NCBI GenBank assembly: GCA_017893485.1
Contig: CM030367.1
Span: 87,928,910 to 87,992,909, forward strand
Direction: 5' to 3'
Length of the DNA stretch: 64,000 nucleotides
Source: Hemerocallis citrina
Lineage: Eukaryota > Streptophyta > Magnoliopsida > Asparagales > Asphodelaceae
Positions within the stretch are counted from its first letter, which is position 1. Every line of letters begins with the position of its first letter. The position numbers and the translations under genes were made by a program. Below are positions 1 to 11,444 of the stretch, one piece after another. The notes below the pieces were generated by a model that saw nothing but the letters and a program-made list of their open reading frames with translations, was not told the origin of the DNA and did no database searches.

Positions 1-811
1 CCTTGATTGCTTTGAACTCTGATGATAGGATATACTGGCGGCTTTGGAGGCGTGGTGGCCCTTCGAGGGACAATTTGTGAGTATGATATCTTTTATTTTA
101 CGCACATAGCGTGTTGTGAAAATTTTAAATTATGAATTGTTGCGTATTTCCGTTTTTGTATCTTAAGTGTAGCATGGGTGTTTGAACTAAGGATTGGTGT
201 GAACACTCTTGTATGTGTCCACACTATAGGTTAAAATTCATAAATTATCGAGGTTGGTTGATACCTCAAAATAAATTGTGGAGTGCAGCTGGTCTGAAAG
301 GACAGAGCTGAAGCCGACTGCTTTTGGACCAAAGTCCGAGAGGTCATAACCAATTGTATATGTATAATCTTACTATGAACATTGAGAGAAGTTGTTGGTA
401 TGGGTTATTTGATGATTCTCAAGTTTAGAAATTCTAGAGTTTGTTTGGTAAAGGGTAGTAAATGCTCTGCTGAAGGAGTGATTGAATTTGTGTGCTATGT
501 TGGAAGAGTCGTAGCTCATGGTGCGAGATGAATCTAAATGTGAATTAGGAACTTGAGCTCTTAAATATTGAGAGAGTCGCCCACTAGGGAATTGTTGCGG
601 ATCTCCCTACCCTTCTAGAAATTTAAGTGTGTTGAATTTCGATGAGCGCAGCTTGGGTCACAGCTACTGCTAATTCTTGAGTTATTTTATCGGACAATCG
701 ATGAGGAGCCCTCTGCATACCGCAGTGTGGTGATCATGAGCTATCGGGTTTTAATGATGTCTTAGCATTTCATTTGGGACTTAGATAAGTTTCTGTGCTT
801 AGTACTCATCG

Positions 812-1609
812 TGTTGAATGGGATCCAGGTATATGCTAGTGGACACGAACGAGTCGTACGGACTGCGGTCCGGTGAAATACGATGCTATTGGTATACTGC
901 GGTATATCTTTAAGTTTGTCACGGCTGTTAAATGGGATCCAGGTATATGCTAGTGGACACGAACGGGTCGTACCGACTGCGGTCCGATAAAATATGATGC
1001 TATAGGTATACTGCGGTATATCTTCAAGTTCGTCACGGCTATTGAATGGGATCCGGGTATATGCTAGTAGACACGAACGGGTCGTACGTACTGCGGTCCG
1101 ACGAATTACGATGCTATAGGTATACTGCGGTATATCTTTAAGTTCGTCACGGCTATTGAATGGGATCTAGGTATATGCTAGTGGACACGAAAGGGTCGTA
1201 CGGACTGCGGTCCGGTAAAATACGATGCTATAGGTATACTGCGGTATACTTTAAGTTCGTCACGGCTGTTGAATGGGATCCGGGTATATGCTAGTGGACA
1301 CGAACGGGTCGTACGGACTACGGTCCGGCGAAATAAGATGCTATAGGTATACTGCGGTATATCTTTAAGTTCGTCACGGCTGTTGAATGGGATCCAGGTA
1401 TATGCTAGTGGACACGAACGGGTCGTACGGACTGCGGTCCGGTGAAATACGATGCTATAGGTATACTGCGGTATATCTTTAAGTTCGTCACGGCTGTTGA
1501 ATGGGATCCAGGTATATGCTAGTGGACACGAACGGGTCGTACGGACTGCGGTCCGGTGAAATACGATGCTATAGGTATACTGCGGTATATCTTTAAGTTC
1601 GTCACGGCT
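812..1609 (+). repeat. Tandem array, 7 x 114 bp
   Basis: GGATCC-type anchors occur at 821, 935, 1049, 1163, 1276, 1390 and 1504, giving a 114-bp period with one 113-bp unit. Units differ by a few substitutions. Each unit contains two short inverted repeats that share the core ACTGCGGT: CGGACTGCGGTCCG and TATACTGCGGTATA. The array lies inside the left LTR and has no counterpart in the related right-hand LTR. Confidence 0.95.
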
Positions 1610-2413
1610 TTGAACCCAACCATGTCATACTATCAGGAATAGGAAGTAGACCAAATTAGAATGCATTGTATAGCGAGGGTTCGAATCCCTAAACTTAGAG
1701 ACAACAGCTTGATTTGTAAAGTATGTAGTATGGGATGCATACATTTCCAAGGTCTCGCTTGCATTAGACTAAGTATGTTGGCTTGACCTGGGTCACATGT
1801 AGTATGGGATGCATGTGCATCCAGAATCTTGCTGACATTAGATTAAGTGCATCTGTTCTATATTTTGTATTGTTGCATTAGACTCAGGTCATGGCATACA
1901 CAAATACTAGGAAATTAGGATACGCATTTATTTTCCATTTAAGATGAAGTATGAGTGTGGAAGTGATGTATTGCGAGACGTGATGATATATGTTGTAAGG
2001 AATGATGAATACGGTGTTATGTGATATGAGATTGGGAAAGAAGATAAGTCGTGAGTCTGTATTTGCAATGAATGGTAAATATGGTGCAGTTACGTGATAG
2101 TAGAGTGTTTGTGAATGTAAAGCTTTATGGAAAAATAAGGCTATAAGAATGGTTGCTTAAGGCGTAAAGTGATGGGCCTTAAGCAACAAATTGGAATGAT
2201 TTCCGAACTTATGATAAGTATGCTGTGAGCAGGTATGGATACGCATACAGGAAGTGATGCAGTGAGTATTTGATGTGAAATTTCATTTATGATATTTACA
2301 TGTTCAGGTTTACCTTGGTATTCGTAAGTTCATTCTGTTTTACTTATAAAATTAATTTATTTGCTTATTAATAAATTATACTCACACCAGAAATGGCTAA
2401 CCCCTTAGTGTTT

Positions 2414-2434
2414 GGGGGGGGGGGGGGGGGGGGG
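2414..2434 (+). repeat. Poly-G tract (21 G)
   Basis: An uninterrupted run of 21 G inside the LTR. Similar pure G/C runs occur at 9092-9116 and near 57459. They may be genuine slippage tracts, but exact lengths of such runs are unreliable in assemblies. Confidence 0.9.
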
Positions 2435-3196
2435 TTAGGGAGTCTCTGGACTACCTAGGCCCCTACTGTTACAGGTCCTCAGCGGTGTAGAGGTGAGGTG
2501 TAGACTCTGTGGACGGAGCTTCATTTTACCATGGTCGCTTAAGGTTTAATTGTGTGAATAGTGCATTTTATGATTTAAATTGTATTCTTGCTGTATAAGT
2601 ATGTGGATGATGATGATGAGTATAGTGTGGGGTAGTATGCTATGTTGTTGACCCGTACCCATCTCGTTGTGGAGTACCGGGCCCTGTAGTATGTTTTATG
2701 AATTATTTTCTAAAAACCTTACTATGTTTTCAAAGGAATTTATGGTTTTTATTTGATATTTGATATTCTAGTATGAGTTTGGCCCCCAGAGAATATATAT
2801 ATATATTGCCTGTGTGATTCTGCTCATTTTGGCCTGGGGAGCCCGTGATATAATTGCCTGTGATGTGAGCTACGGAATTTAGAGCAGAATTCCGTAAGCT
2901 TTTTGTGTTTCGGGGCAGAAATTTCAGGGGAGACTCTGCCCGATTTTTCTTTGAAATATAACTATCTCAGTTTATGATTAAAGTGTTATAGAAATTGAAA
3001 GAATTGAGTTTGGAGTCAAAATGGGGGCGTTACGGCTTGATACGAATAATCGATGTTCGTAACTATTGATGTATGAACTCTGATGGCAATAAAAGTGTTT
3101 TAAATTTCCGTACTATTTACTTTGTTGAGATGCTTTTGAAGGCAAAGATTTTGGTTGTGTCGCGGATGTCCGATGATGGGGATCCGGGGTGTTACA

Positions 3197-3830
3197 GATG
3201 CCTACCCTGTGGCACCCCTGGGGTCTCGCAAGCGCAGGACTGTACATTGCATCCTGTGGCACCCCAAGCCACGGTATTCCAGGAATTAACAGACGAGATA
3301 CACAACCTGTGCGCCCAACTCATGAGATGGTACCATACGTATCCCTTTGATGGGAAGGTGCAACCCAATAACACCACCTAATGCAGGCCTATAGGACAGG
3401 TCGGATCATAAGGAATCACCCTTAACACAAACCCCTTCCCTTCGGCGAAAGCTATAGGTTAAGTACTAAAGCCATAAGTTACTACCCTAACAATGTCACT
3501 AACCCTAACAACTGAGGGATGACAACAGAATTTACCCAACATGCTGAGTCTTAAGTTAGACTCCGCAAGACAACTCTACTATGCTGCTCAACCTAGACTT
3601 ACCAGAATCCTTAAGGATTTGATTCATGGCCTATCGATCCCAGACCCCGGCAATACGAATGTACCCGCATGCCACTATCCTGAACTTGGATTCCGTCTAT
3701 ACTCCAGTCCTCGATCAACCTACACTGGTTAAGATCCGACGGTACACAAGGAGTAACTTCTCCACAGTTCCTTAGGGTAAGAAAACATATGTCTTGATGG
3801 TCGATAGCCCCTAGGGTAATAATATCACCC
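3197..3830. other. Unassigned stretch after the left LTR
   Basis: No gene is recognised. The motif CCTGTGGCACCCC occurs twice within about 60 bases (near 3206 and 3251). The short open frames here show no conserved domain. This may be the distal part of the minus-strand LTR-like sequence that ends at 7302, but the boundary cannot be fixed. Confidence 0.4.
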
Positions 3831-3930
3831 CAGACGAGCACAACAAAACTGCATACTAGCTAATAAGCTATATGCGAGTAACCAGAAACACCTACGAGCC
3901 AACAAGCTACGTATGAAACAATAACATACA

Positions 3931-4084
3931 TACCAGCCAAATAAGCCGCGTATGAGACTAACAGCTACGTACGGGCCAGTCAAGCCACGTACGAGCAAGA
4001 ACGTATATACGAGCCAAATAAGCTGCGTATGAGACTCACAGCTACATACGGCCCAGTCGAGCCACGTATGAGCACAACCACATA
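3931..4084 (+). repeat. Tandem duplication, 2 x 77 bp
   Basis: Two imperfect copies start with TACCAGCCAAATAAGC at 3931 and TACGAGCCAAATAAGC at 4008. Flanking sequence from about 3835 has further degenerate copies of GCCAA..AAGC..CGTATGAG. Confidence 0.8.
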
Positions 4085-4429
4085 CAAAACAACCATATAG
4101 GTAATCAAACCTAGAAGCAACCAACGTGCTTACTAGCAACCTTGATCTTCTATCATTAGAAGCAACAGAAGAATCTACTAACAGCCTAAAATAGGCATTC
4201 TACCTATAAGAAGCCCCAAGCGACATAACAACTTTTATTTAGGAAGCTACAATATACCATTCAAGCGTGCATGGCTCTTGAATCTAGAACGACTAAGCAA
4301 TCTCAACATGGGTTCCTTCTAGGGGATTAGCTAGAACGACCTCGCAACTTAATATTGTAACTACAACATGATTTGTTCTCCACTAACATTACAATCCACA
4401 TCATGCTAGTTCTTTACTAACACAATTTA

Positions 4430-5760
4430 CAATAACATGATAGTTCCTTACTAACACTATAACTACAACGCGATAGTTAATACTACAACTACAATGTGAT
4501 AGTTACTACTATAACTACAACACGATTGATTTCTTTGCTAAACACTTTAAATACAAGCATGGATGCAACTTACGTAGAAATCTACTATAAGTTAAAGTAT
4601 GAATAGCTACTAGATTTAAGCATGGATATCTCCTACTACTTTAAGCATGGTTAATGCTACAACTTACCCATGAGTACTAACAATTTAGCATGGTATGCCA
4701 CTTAAACATTATTCTACAATAATTCTTAAGCATGGTAGGAACCTACAACAATTTTAAGCATAACATACTATTTAAGTATTCCTACAACAATCTTAGGCAT
4801 GGTAGGTAATTGAAACATCTATCCTACACATTCCTAAGCATGGTAGATTAATTAACATAAATCCTACAACAATCTAAGCATGGATACATACTTAGCATCG
4901 ATCTACAACATTCCTAAGCATGGTAGATAAGCATTAATCCTACAAAATCTAAGCATGGTATATAATTTTCCTACAACAATCCAACATGGTACGCTACTTA
5001 AGTATTCAACCTAAGCATGGTATACATTTCAAACATAAACCTACAATATTCTAAACATGGTAATGCTACTTAGCATTAATCTAAGCATGGTATCCATTTC
5101 AAGTAGAAACCTTCAATATTCTAAACATGGTAATGCTACTTAGCATTAATCTAAACATGGTATACATCTCAAGTAGAAAGCTACAAGATTCTAAATATGG
5201 TAATGCTACTTAACATCAATGTATGACATTCTTACATGAGATATAGCACAAATATCAATCCTTCCATAATCAAACATGGTATATAATTTTCCTACAACAA
5301 CCTAAGCATGGATTGTGCTTTCCTACAACAATCTAAGAAGGGTAGGTGATTAAACATTAATCCTACACAATCTTAGCATGGTAGGTAGATCTACAACAAT
5401 CTAAGCATGAAGACAATGTAGTAGAACATCTACTATTACAATCTATCATGGATAGAACATAAACATAGAATTGCTACAACTAAGCATGGATAATTACTTT
5501 AACTTAAGCATAGAAATTGCTACAATTAAGCATGGATAATTAGTACACCTACACATGGATACTTACTTTGACCCAAGCATGAATACTACAAATTATCCTA
5601 CAACAAAGTAAGCATGATCTATAACATAGCATGGACTTCCTACAATAATCTAAGCATGGATTATAATTCCTACAACAATCTAAGCATGGTATAATAATTC
5701 CTACAACAATCTAAGCATGGATATTTATTTAAACATAGAATCTACTATAAATAAAGCATG
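4430..5760 (+). repeat. Degenerate short-unit repeats (AAGCATGG / CTACAACAATCT)
   Basis: About thirty copies of AAGCATGG alternate with TCCTACAACAATCT at irregular 30-60 base spacing. The spacing varies too much for a clean satellite period. The block sits inside the minus-strand LTR-like sequence, in the region expected to be its R/U5 or leader. Confidence 0.75.
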
Positions 5761-6689
5761 GGTTACTACTACAATTCTAAACAAAATGTCCATTTACTAC
5801 TTCAACATAACCTTTACTTATAATTTATCATAAACATCTATTACTACTTACTTATACTTACTTAGCATAACATCTACTACTATTTTACTTATACTTAAGC
5901 ATAACATTCATTATTACTTAGTCAATCATAAAAAGAAATCTTTTTATCCTTCTACAACTAATAACTTAAATTAGTTTCTTTTTCATACTACACTAGAATT
6001 AGCATCCAAAATGGGTTCTTTTTACATAAGATTTATAAAAGGAAATAAGAAAAATAAAATAGAGTAAAGAACCCTCAACTTGATTCAACCATTCATATGC
6101 ATACTCTTTAGTCCAAAAGTTCAAGTTGTATGTTCTACAATCCAAAAAATGGGTGTATACACAAGGTCCATATGCTTATGTATGAGTCCAATATCAAGTC
6201 CTACAACCCAAAAATGGGTGTATACACAAAGTTCATATGCTTATGTATTTAGTCCAACAACAACAACAAGAACAACAATTATTACTACAAAGATTCAATC
6301 TTTATGTGTTTCATAAGGTTCCATCATTCTTCCCTTTTTATGTGGTTGTTTCTTTATCCATACACCATACCCAACAAGAAACAACACACAACAACACCAT
6401 CACAAAAACAACCACACCAAAAGAACAAGGAAAACAAAACAAGGAAGATAAGTAGAAGAAGGAACCAAAACAACAAACTCAAACAACAAAAGCAAGTGGA
6501 GGAACCCCCACCTAAATTTTCCCTTGATGGAAGAACTTGCTTGCTATCCGTCTCCTTCCCCTTAGCTCCTAGGAAAACTCTATGGAAACCTACAAATGAA
6601 AAACTCTCCTATTAGTCATTCTCTCTTTCTTTTCCTTTCCTTCTTTTCTTTTGTTTTGTAAAAGTGAGACAAGTGATGAAAGGAGTGGG

Positions 6690-6698
6690 TATTTATAG
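6690..6698 (-). promoter_or_regulatory. TATA box of the minus-strand LTR
   Basis: TATAAATAC on the minus strand is preceded by a CT-rich stretch and followed about 30 bases later by CACTTTTACAAAAC and AAG-rich sequence. This fits a pol II start inside an LTR. It is inferred from position only. Confidence 0.5.
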
Positions 6699-7302
6699 GT
6701 AGAGGAGAGGGTGGAGAGTGCAAAGTTGCACACACATCTTTGCACAAAACCCCTTAGGGTTTCAATCCGGCCATGCCTTGTAGGGGAGGTAGGGTGAGGT
6801 GGAGGTATGGTACTAGGGTGAGGTGGAGGCATGGTGGAAGAGATAAGGTTTCTAGAAGAATTCTCCTAATCTTCTCATGCACACTTAATCTAGGTTAACA
6901 ACTTCTAAAAACCCTAATAGTCTAATAGGTTTTGTCATAACAAAGACAAGTATTTTGTCCAAAAATACACAACACACTATTTGTATAATGTACTAATCGA
7001 CATACTGCATACATGTGTGTATATATATGCGTATACCGAAAATCTTCGCATAATCCGTATAAAAATAATTTAATTTCGGAAATAATAATAAAATAAATTT
7101 TATTATTAGTTCGGAAGATCACGGTACCCATTTGATACAATACGGATGTATACTGACCGGTATATGGGTACAGATAATGTTTATGAACAAAACCGGGTGA
7201 AAATTACCAAAATAATTCAATTTTGGAATTAAAAATAATAATAATAAAATAATAATAAAATAATAATTCATACAATGTAATATCTGTCCGGGATATTACA
7301 AC

Positions 7303-7980
7303 TTAAGTGCCACTTGGCTAAATCACACTCAGAAACATAAGAAGATTATCTTATAGAACTAAATATCAACGCTAGGACTAATCAAGTAGATAGTTACAGT
7401 TATGACCATGATATGGTACGTAAGAAATGGTTAAACTCGTTATTAAGAATGAGTTACAATTTTCTTATTCTTACAGTATGAACCTAGAGATATTTAACCA
7501 AACCGTTCTAAACCCCCATTGCAAAAGAATTCCTAGAAACACCGTTATATCCAATTATTTTGAAATCTATAACGAGCTTAGAGACTTTTTAATTGCTACT
7601 TTGTATTCTTTAACTTGTAAGGTTGTATTGATTAGTGATTGTTGAAAATGTTGTAATGATGTTCTCAGTATGTGCATAACTTGTCATTGGATTGATACTG
7701 ATTCGATCCTTAAAAAAGGATCATACAATTTGGATAGTTCCACGAATCTCACTGCACTGACCATAGTAAGCAAATGAAAGAGATGGGACAGAATGTCGAG
7801 GATTACATCGCCTCAATCTAATCAATTGAAGCTTTTCAAACCAAGGGCACCGAAGGCGCCTATGTAGAATGAGATTTGAGCTGAAAGAAAAAGCACTTGC
7901 TTGACTACACCACTCAAGGTTGGTGTAATCCGTCTTCAAGTCGTATGTGTAGTAATGCCTTGTCTCAATAAGTTATTTAA
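7303..7980. other. No gene recognised
   Basis: AT-rich sequence with short open frames only. It separates the minus-strand LTR-like sequence from the hAT remnant. Nothing specific can be supported. Confidence 0.5.
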
Positions 7981-7984
7981 TGTA

Positions 7985-9285
7985 ACTCCATAATGATGCG
8001 GCTATCGCATCACAAATTAGAGAAGAATGCAATAATTTTGGTATTTATGATAAAAAAAATTCTATTAGTCTTGATGTACCGCCAATAATTTAAAAAAAGT
8101 TCCTTCATTAATTCAAGTGTTTATGCCTCCAATGCCTGAATTATTTTATGTAAAATGTGCATATCATATCCTCAACTTGTGTATAAGATCATTGAAGACA
8201 GCCGAATCATATATGACTGCAATAAGAGATTATGTGCATTTTATAGATTTGAGTGGTCCTAATGTTCATTCATTCGAACAATGGTGTAAGCTTTAAAATA
8301 TAAAATTCAAAAGATTCCCTAAAGATGTTAAGCATAGTTGAAATTCTACTTATAACCTACTTATTGTTGTTAGTCAATACAAAACGATTATAAATAAATT
8401 TTGTGTTGCAAAAATTATGGAAAACTTTTGCATGAATGAACAATTTTGGGAATTTGTCGAAAGTTTGTTAAAATTTTAGAACCTTTTCAAAATGCAACCC
8501 TTAAAATTTTAAATTCTTACGAGTCAACTTCTAGTTATGCTTCATTTACAATAGTTAGTATGATGAAAACTTTTCAACAAATAATGCATGATACTTACAT
8601 TAGCTCAATTATTGCTCACACTAACGAAAAAGTTATGAAATATTTTCATCATCTCCCTATGTTGTATTCTATTACCAATGTAATCAATCCTCATATCTAG
8701 TTAGATGGTTCAAAGAATTTGATTTTTTTGTTCTATAATATGGTTGAATATTTTTCTTATGATGTTGATGAATTTGTACTACAATTTAAGTCAATATTAG
8801 AAAATTTATATCACACTTATGACACAAAATTTGCATCTACTTATCAAAATACAATAGTAACAACATCATCTTCTTCCAAAGGTAAGGTCATTGCATTTTC
8901 AGATACATCAGCGAATGAATGAAATCTTATTAAATATAAAAAATTTACGACTAATGCACCTAATAAATTAAATGGTATAATGCAGAACCTTCACTATCGT
9001 TTGAACACAACATTGATGTTCTAATATGGTGGAAAAACAATAAAGGATCATATCCTACTCTTTCTCGCCTGGCAAAAATCTACTGACCCTTCCCCCCCCC
9101 CCCCCCCCCCCCCCCCGGGTGTCCATTGTCGCATCAGAAAATATTTTTTCTGTTGGTGGTAGGATATTGAACGAGAAAATGAATCGTTTGACATTGGAGA
9201 ATTTGGATATGCTAGTGTGCTCGGAATATGGGATGAAAGCGGAGCAGTGGACTCAAGGAATACAAGAAGGCTCAAGTAATAGTAA
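7985..9285 (+). pseudogene. hAT transposase remnant (RICESLEEPER-like)
   Basis: Pieces of a hAT-superfamily transposase can be followed in all three plus frames. Near 8150-8300 a frame reads RCAYHILN..CIRSLKTAE, equivalent to the conserved 'RCAxHILN' block before the RNase-H-like core insertion. Near 8300-8360 comes FPKDVKHSWNSTYN, equivalent to the family's DxxTRWNSTY. 8446-8700 and 8719-8922 carry the FQ..T..S..ST..Y region and YDVDEFV. 9050-9280 encodes YPTLSRLA and, after a C-tract, VSIVASENIFSVGGR and LENLDMLVC, the C-terminal dimerisation domain. Several stops and frameshifts, plus a 25-base C run inserted in the dimerisation region, make it non-functional. The N-terminal BED zinc finger was not seen. 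Terminal repeats were not identified. Confidence 0.85.
9092..9116 (+). repeat. Poly-C tract (25 C) inside the hAT remnant
   Basis: 25 consecutive C interrupt the hAT dimerisation domain between YPTLSRLA and VSIVASEN. A short proline-coding run at this place would be a natural source for C expansion. Confidence 0.9.
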
Positions 9286-9469
9286 CACTCTATAAGACGA
9301 AGAATGAAAATGAACTCTCGAAGAATGAAGACCTAATCTCAGTAACTCTCAAAGATTGAAGATTGAATATTGAAGACTATGGCAGTAGAAGCACACTAGG
9401 TAATTTAGGGTGATGAGATTCTAGGTTTAGGTTAAGTTGAGGTGCATATCGGTCTCTCATAGTAATAAG

Positions 9470-9510
9470 GTTTTTTTTTGTTTTTTTTTGTTTTTTTTTT
9501 TGTTGTTTTT

Positions 9511-9541
<31 letters not shown>

Positions 9542-9562
9542 TTTGTTTTTTGTTTTTTTTTG
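9470..9562 (+). repeat. T-rich tract with periodic G
   Basis: About 90 bases made only of T with single G interruptions. It could be the reverse complement of an A-rich retroposon tail, but no element is attached to it that can be identified. Confidence 0.8.
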
Positions 9563-9779
9563 ACAGTATTCCAATGCCCTATCTTCAGTCTAATCCTAGG
9601 CTATCTCAAATTCTAAATCAACTTAAGCTTACCGCCTTACCATGTAAATATTGTAGTTTGTATTACATATTTTTTTATTAATTATAACATGTTTTCTAAT
9701 TTATCTCTCTTATACATCATTCCAGACATCAATACTACATGAAATAAAATATTACATATATTTTTTTATATGACTCTTG

Positions 9780-10194
9780 TACATCAGATATACTACATTA
9801 TTATATATACCCGTATAATGTACGTGCGATGCACGCCTACAAAAAGTATAGTCATTAAATTAAATGGATATATATCAAATATAAAAAAAAGGTTTATATT
9901 TGAATGTTCTGATTTGAGTGACACAATTGTTGGATTTATTTTGCACGTGTATTGCACGGTTTTGTTTGGTGGATTTAGTTTGGCCGTATATTGCACGGGT
10001 TTGCTCAGTTACAAAATTAGGGTTTGTTTGTTTACAACCCCAACTCTCCCATTAAAATAGTAGAGATTTTGCACGTGTATTGCACGATTTAGTTTGGTGG
10101 ATTTAGTTTGGCTGTATATTGCATGGGTTTGCTCAGTTACAAAATTAGGGTTTGTTTATTTACAACCCAACTCTCCCATTAAAATAGTAGAGAT
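9780..10194 (-). mobile_element. Helitron-like element with duplicated 5' end
   Basis: On the minus strand the block starts TCTCTACTATTTTAATGGGAG near 10193 and ends near 9826 with the hairpin CGTGCATCGCACG, the arrangement of a 5' TC start and a 3' subterminal hairpin seen in Helitrons. The element at 19211-19558 has matching termini. The expected 3' CTAG is not obvious here, so the 3' end is diverged or truncated. Confidence 0.5.
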
Positions 10195-10196
10195 TT
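9941..10196 (+). repeat. Tandem duplication, 2 x 128 bp
   Basis: TTGCACGTGTATTGCACG begins at 9941 and at 10069. Both copies run through GTTACAAAATTAGGG to AAAATAGTAGAGATTTT with only a few differences. The unit contains the proposed Helitron 5' terminus, so the element has two 5' ends in tandem. Confidence 0.9.
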
Positions 10197-10254
10197 TCAT
10201 TTATTTTATATGTTAAGATAAAGAGAATAAAAAAATAATAAACAAGTATTTTTT

Positions 10255-10440
10255 TGAAAAGAAAAACCCCTGGCCCTGCCCGGCCCTGAACCGGGAGGAC
10301 TAGGCTCGACTTTTTTCCCATTTGGAATGGCTTAGACTAGACTGGTCCCAACTTGAGCCCAAACAGGGATCGGCCGGCTATAGGGCCGAGCCGGACAGGC
10401 CTTGGCCCTAACCGGCCTGCTCAGACCGGTTGCCAATCCT
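10255..10440. repeat. GGCC/CCGG-rich dispersed repeat
   Basis: A GC-rich island in AT-rich surroundings with many short forms of GGCCGG, GGCCCTG and GAGCC. Similar low-complexity islands are common in plant non-autonomous elements. The family is not recognised. Confidence 0.4.
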
Positions 10441-11036
10441 AGAGGGGAGTGAAGGTGGTGGTGGACCTAGTGGTGAGGGCTAGAATTACAGTTAAGGTAG
10501 AAAACCTTACAATAATAATGGATTATTTGCAAGCACAAAAAATCTCTTGTTGGTGCTACCATCAAAAATAAATTAATTACAACAAACTCATCCATTGCAA
10601 ATGCTTTAACATCCGCAAGAAATTCTACTGAATTGTTGCAGGTGTTGATAATTACAGGAAAACAATTGTAACAAACAATATTCCATTACCAAAGTAGAAA
10701 TAAAATATTTAAATTTTAAAATAAATTAAGTATGAACACGTGCTTTACACATATAATTTTGCCGCTCAACAATTTGATGCTAAAAAGATACCCATACTTC
10801 TCAAATATTGAGTGGGCAAAAAAATAAAAAAATAAAAAAATAAAAAAATAAAAACCGGCAACACTCCATAAACCGGCAACACTCCCAATAACCATCAGAC
10901 CTCTCCCCATTGCCATTTCCAAATCTCACAAACCCTAGAAATAAAAAAAAAACCAAAACCAAAACCCCAACCCTATCATCCATTTTCTTCTCCGTTGGAT
11001 TCTCAAATCGGAACAGAGAGAGAAAGAGAGACAGAA

Positions 11037-11444
11037 ATGGCGACGGTGATCCAATTCCACCCGTCATCCACCAGCCTAACGGCCAAGATCCACCCGCTCG
11101 TCCTCTTCAACATCTGCAACAGTTACGTCAGCCGCCCCGACCAGGCCGACCGAGTCATTGGAACCCTTCTCGGCTCCGTCTCCGCCGACGGCACCGTCGA
11201 CATCACCAACTCCTACGCCGTTCCCCACAGCGAGTTGTCTGATCAAGTTATTTCTCTCCTCCTCCTCCTCCTCCTCCTCCTCCTCCTCTTCTTCTTCTTA
11301 ATTTGAACAGTCTACACATACATTTTGATCGATAAAATGATGGTTAATAAAATTAGTTGTGTAGGTGGCGCTGGATATTGAGTACCATCATAACATGTTT
11401 ACGTCACACCAGAAGGTGAATCCGAAGGAGGTGATTATTGGATG
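11037..11444 (+). pseudogene. TIF3F1: eIF3 subunit f, 5' exons only
   Basis: Exon 1 (11037-11246, 70 codons) starts MATVIQFHPSSTSLTAKIHP and contains DRVIGTLLGSVSADGTVDI, the start of the MPN domain of translation initiation factor eIF3f. It ends at SDQ before a GTTATT donor. Exon 2 (11365-11444) follows an AG acceptor, encodes VALDIEYHHNMF..KVNPKEVIIGW and ends in phase 2 before GTAAGG. The ATG follows a purine-rich leader in a plausible plant context. In the normal gene the next exon continues the MPN domain, but no such exon is present downstream. Instead a JMJ25-like fragment follows. The two exons are themselves intact, so the truncation may be recent. Either it is a captured or duplicated gene fragment, or the remainder lies elsewhere through rearrangement. 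Confidence 0.85.
11253..11303 (+). repeat. CTC/CTT microsatellite in intron 1
   Basis: About thirteen CTC units followed by CTT units directly after the exon 1 donor of the eIF3f fragment. Confidence 0.9.

Larger units (their letters stand above)
1..3196 (+). mobile_element. 3' part of a long LTR (TR-GAG-like Ty3 family)
   Basis: The last ~140 bases before 3196 (poly-adenylation-like AATAAAAG, a TTGTTGAGATGC stretch, then GGGTGTTACA) align by eye with the last ~140 bases of the LTR that ends at 60568. The block near 1700-1900 with repeated GTATGTAGTATGGGATGCAT also matches 59800-60050. So this is the 3' portion of an LTR of a related but diverged subfamily whose start lies left of the window. 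No primer-binding site follows 3196, so it is either a solo LTR or the downstream LTR of an element. It contains the 114-bp array described separately. Family assignment is by similarity to the right-hand copy only. Confidence 0.75.
4300..7302 (-). mobile_element. Minus-strand LTR-like sequence
   Basis: Read on the minus strand the block begins at 7302 with TGTAATATCCCGG, close to the TGTAATACCCCGG start of the LTRs at 57052 and 63200. It then has a U3-like region, a TATAAATAC box (minus strand, 6690-6698) followed by a purine-rich leader, and a long AT-rich tail, the architecture of a large Ty3-type LTR. The left boundary is uncertain and may lie anywhere down to about 3197. No internal coding domain was found, so it may be a solo LTR. 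Confidence 0.6.

Noticed and set aside
812..1609. CRISPR-like array
   Set aside because: Units are contiguous 114-bp tandem repeats without unique spacers, and the context is a plant LTR.
3197..7302. A complete minus-strand element with both LTRs
   Set aside because: Only one LTR-like sequence is visible and its distal end is unclear; no gag or pol domain lies nearby in that orientation.
10490..10700. Left terminus of a CACTA enclosing the eIF3f/JMJ fragments
   Set aside because: TTGCAA-type motifs are present but no CACTAGTAGAAA terminus could be found, so it is mentioned only as support for a hypothesis.
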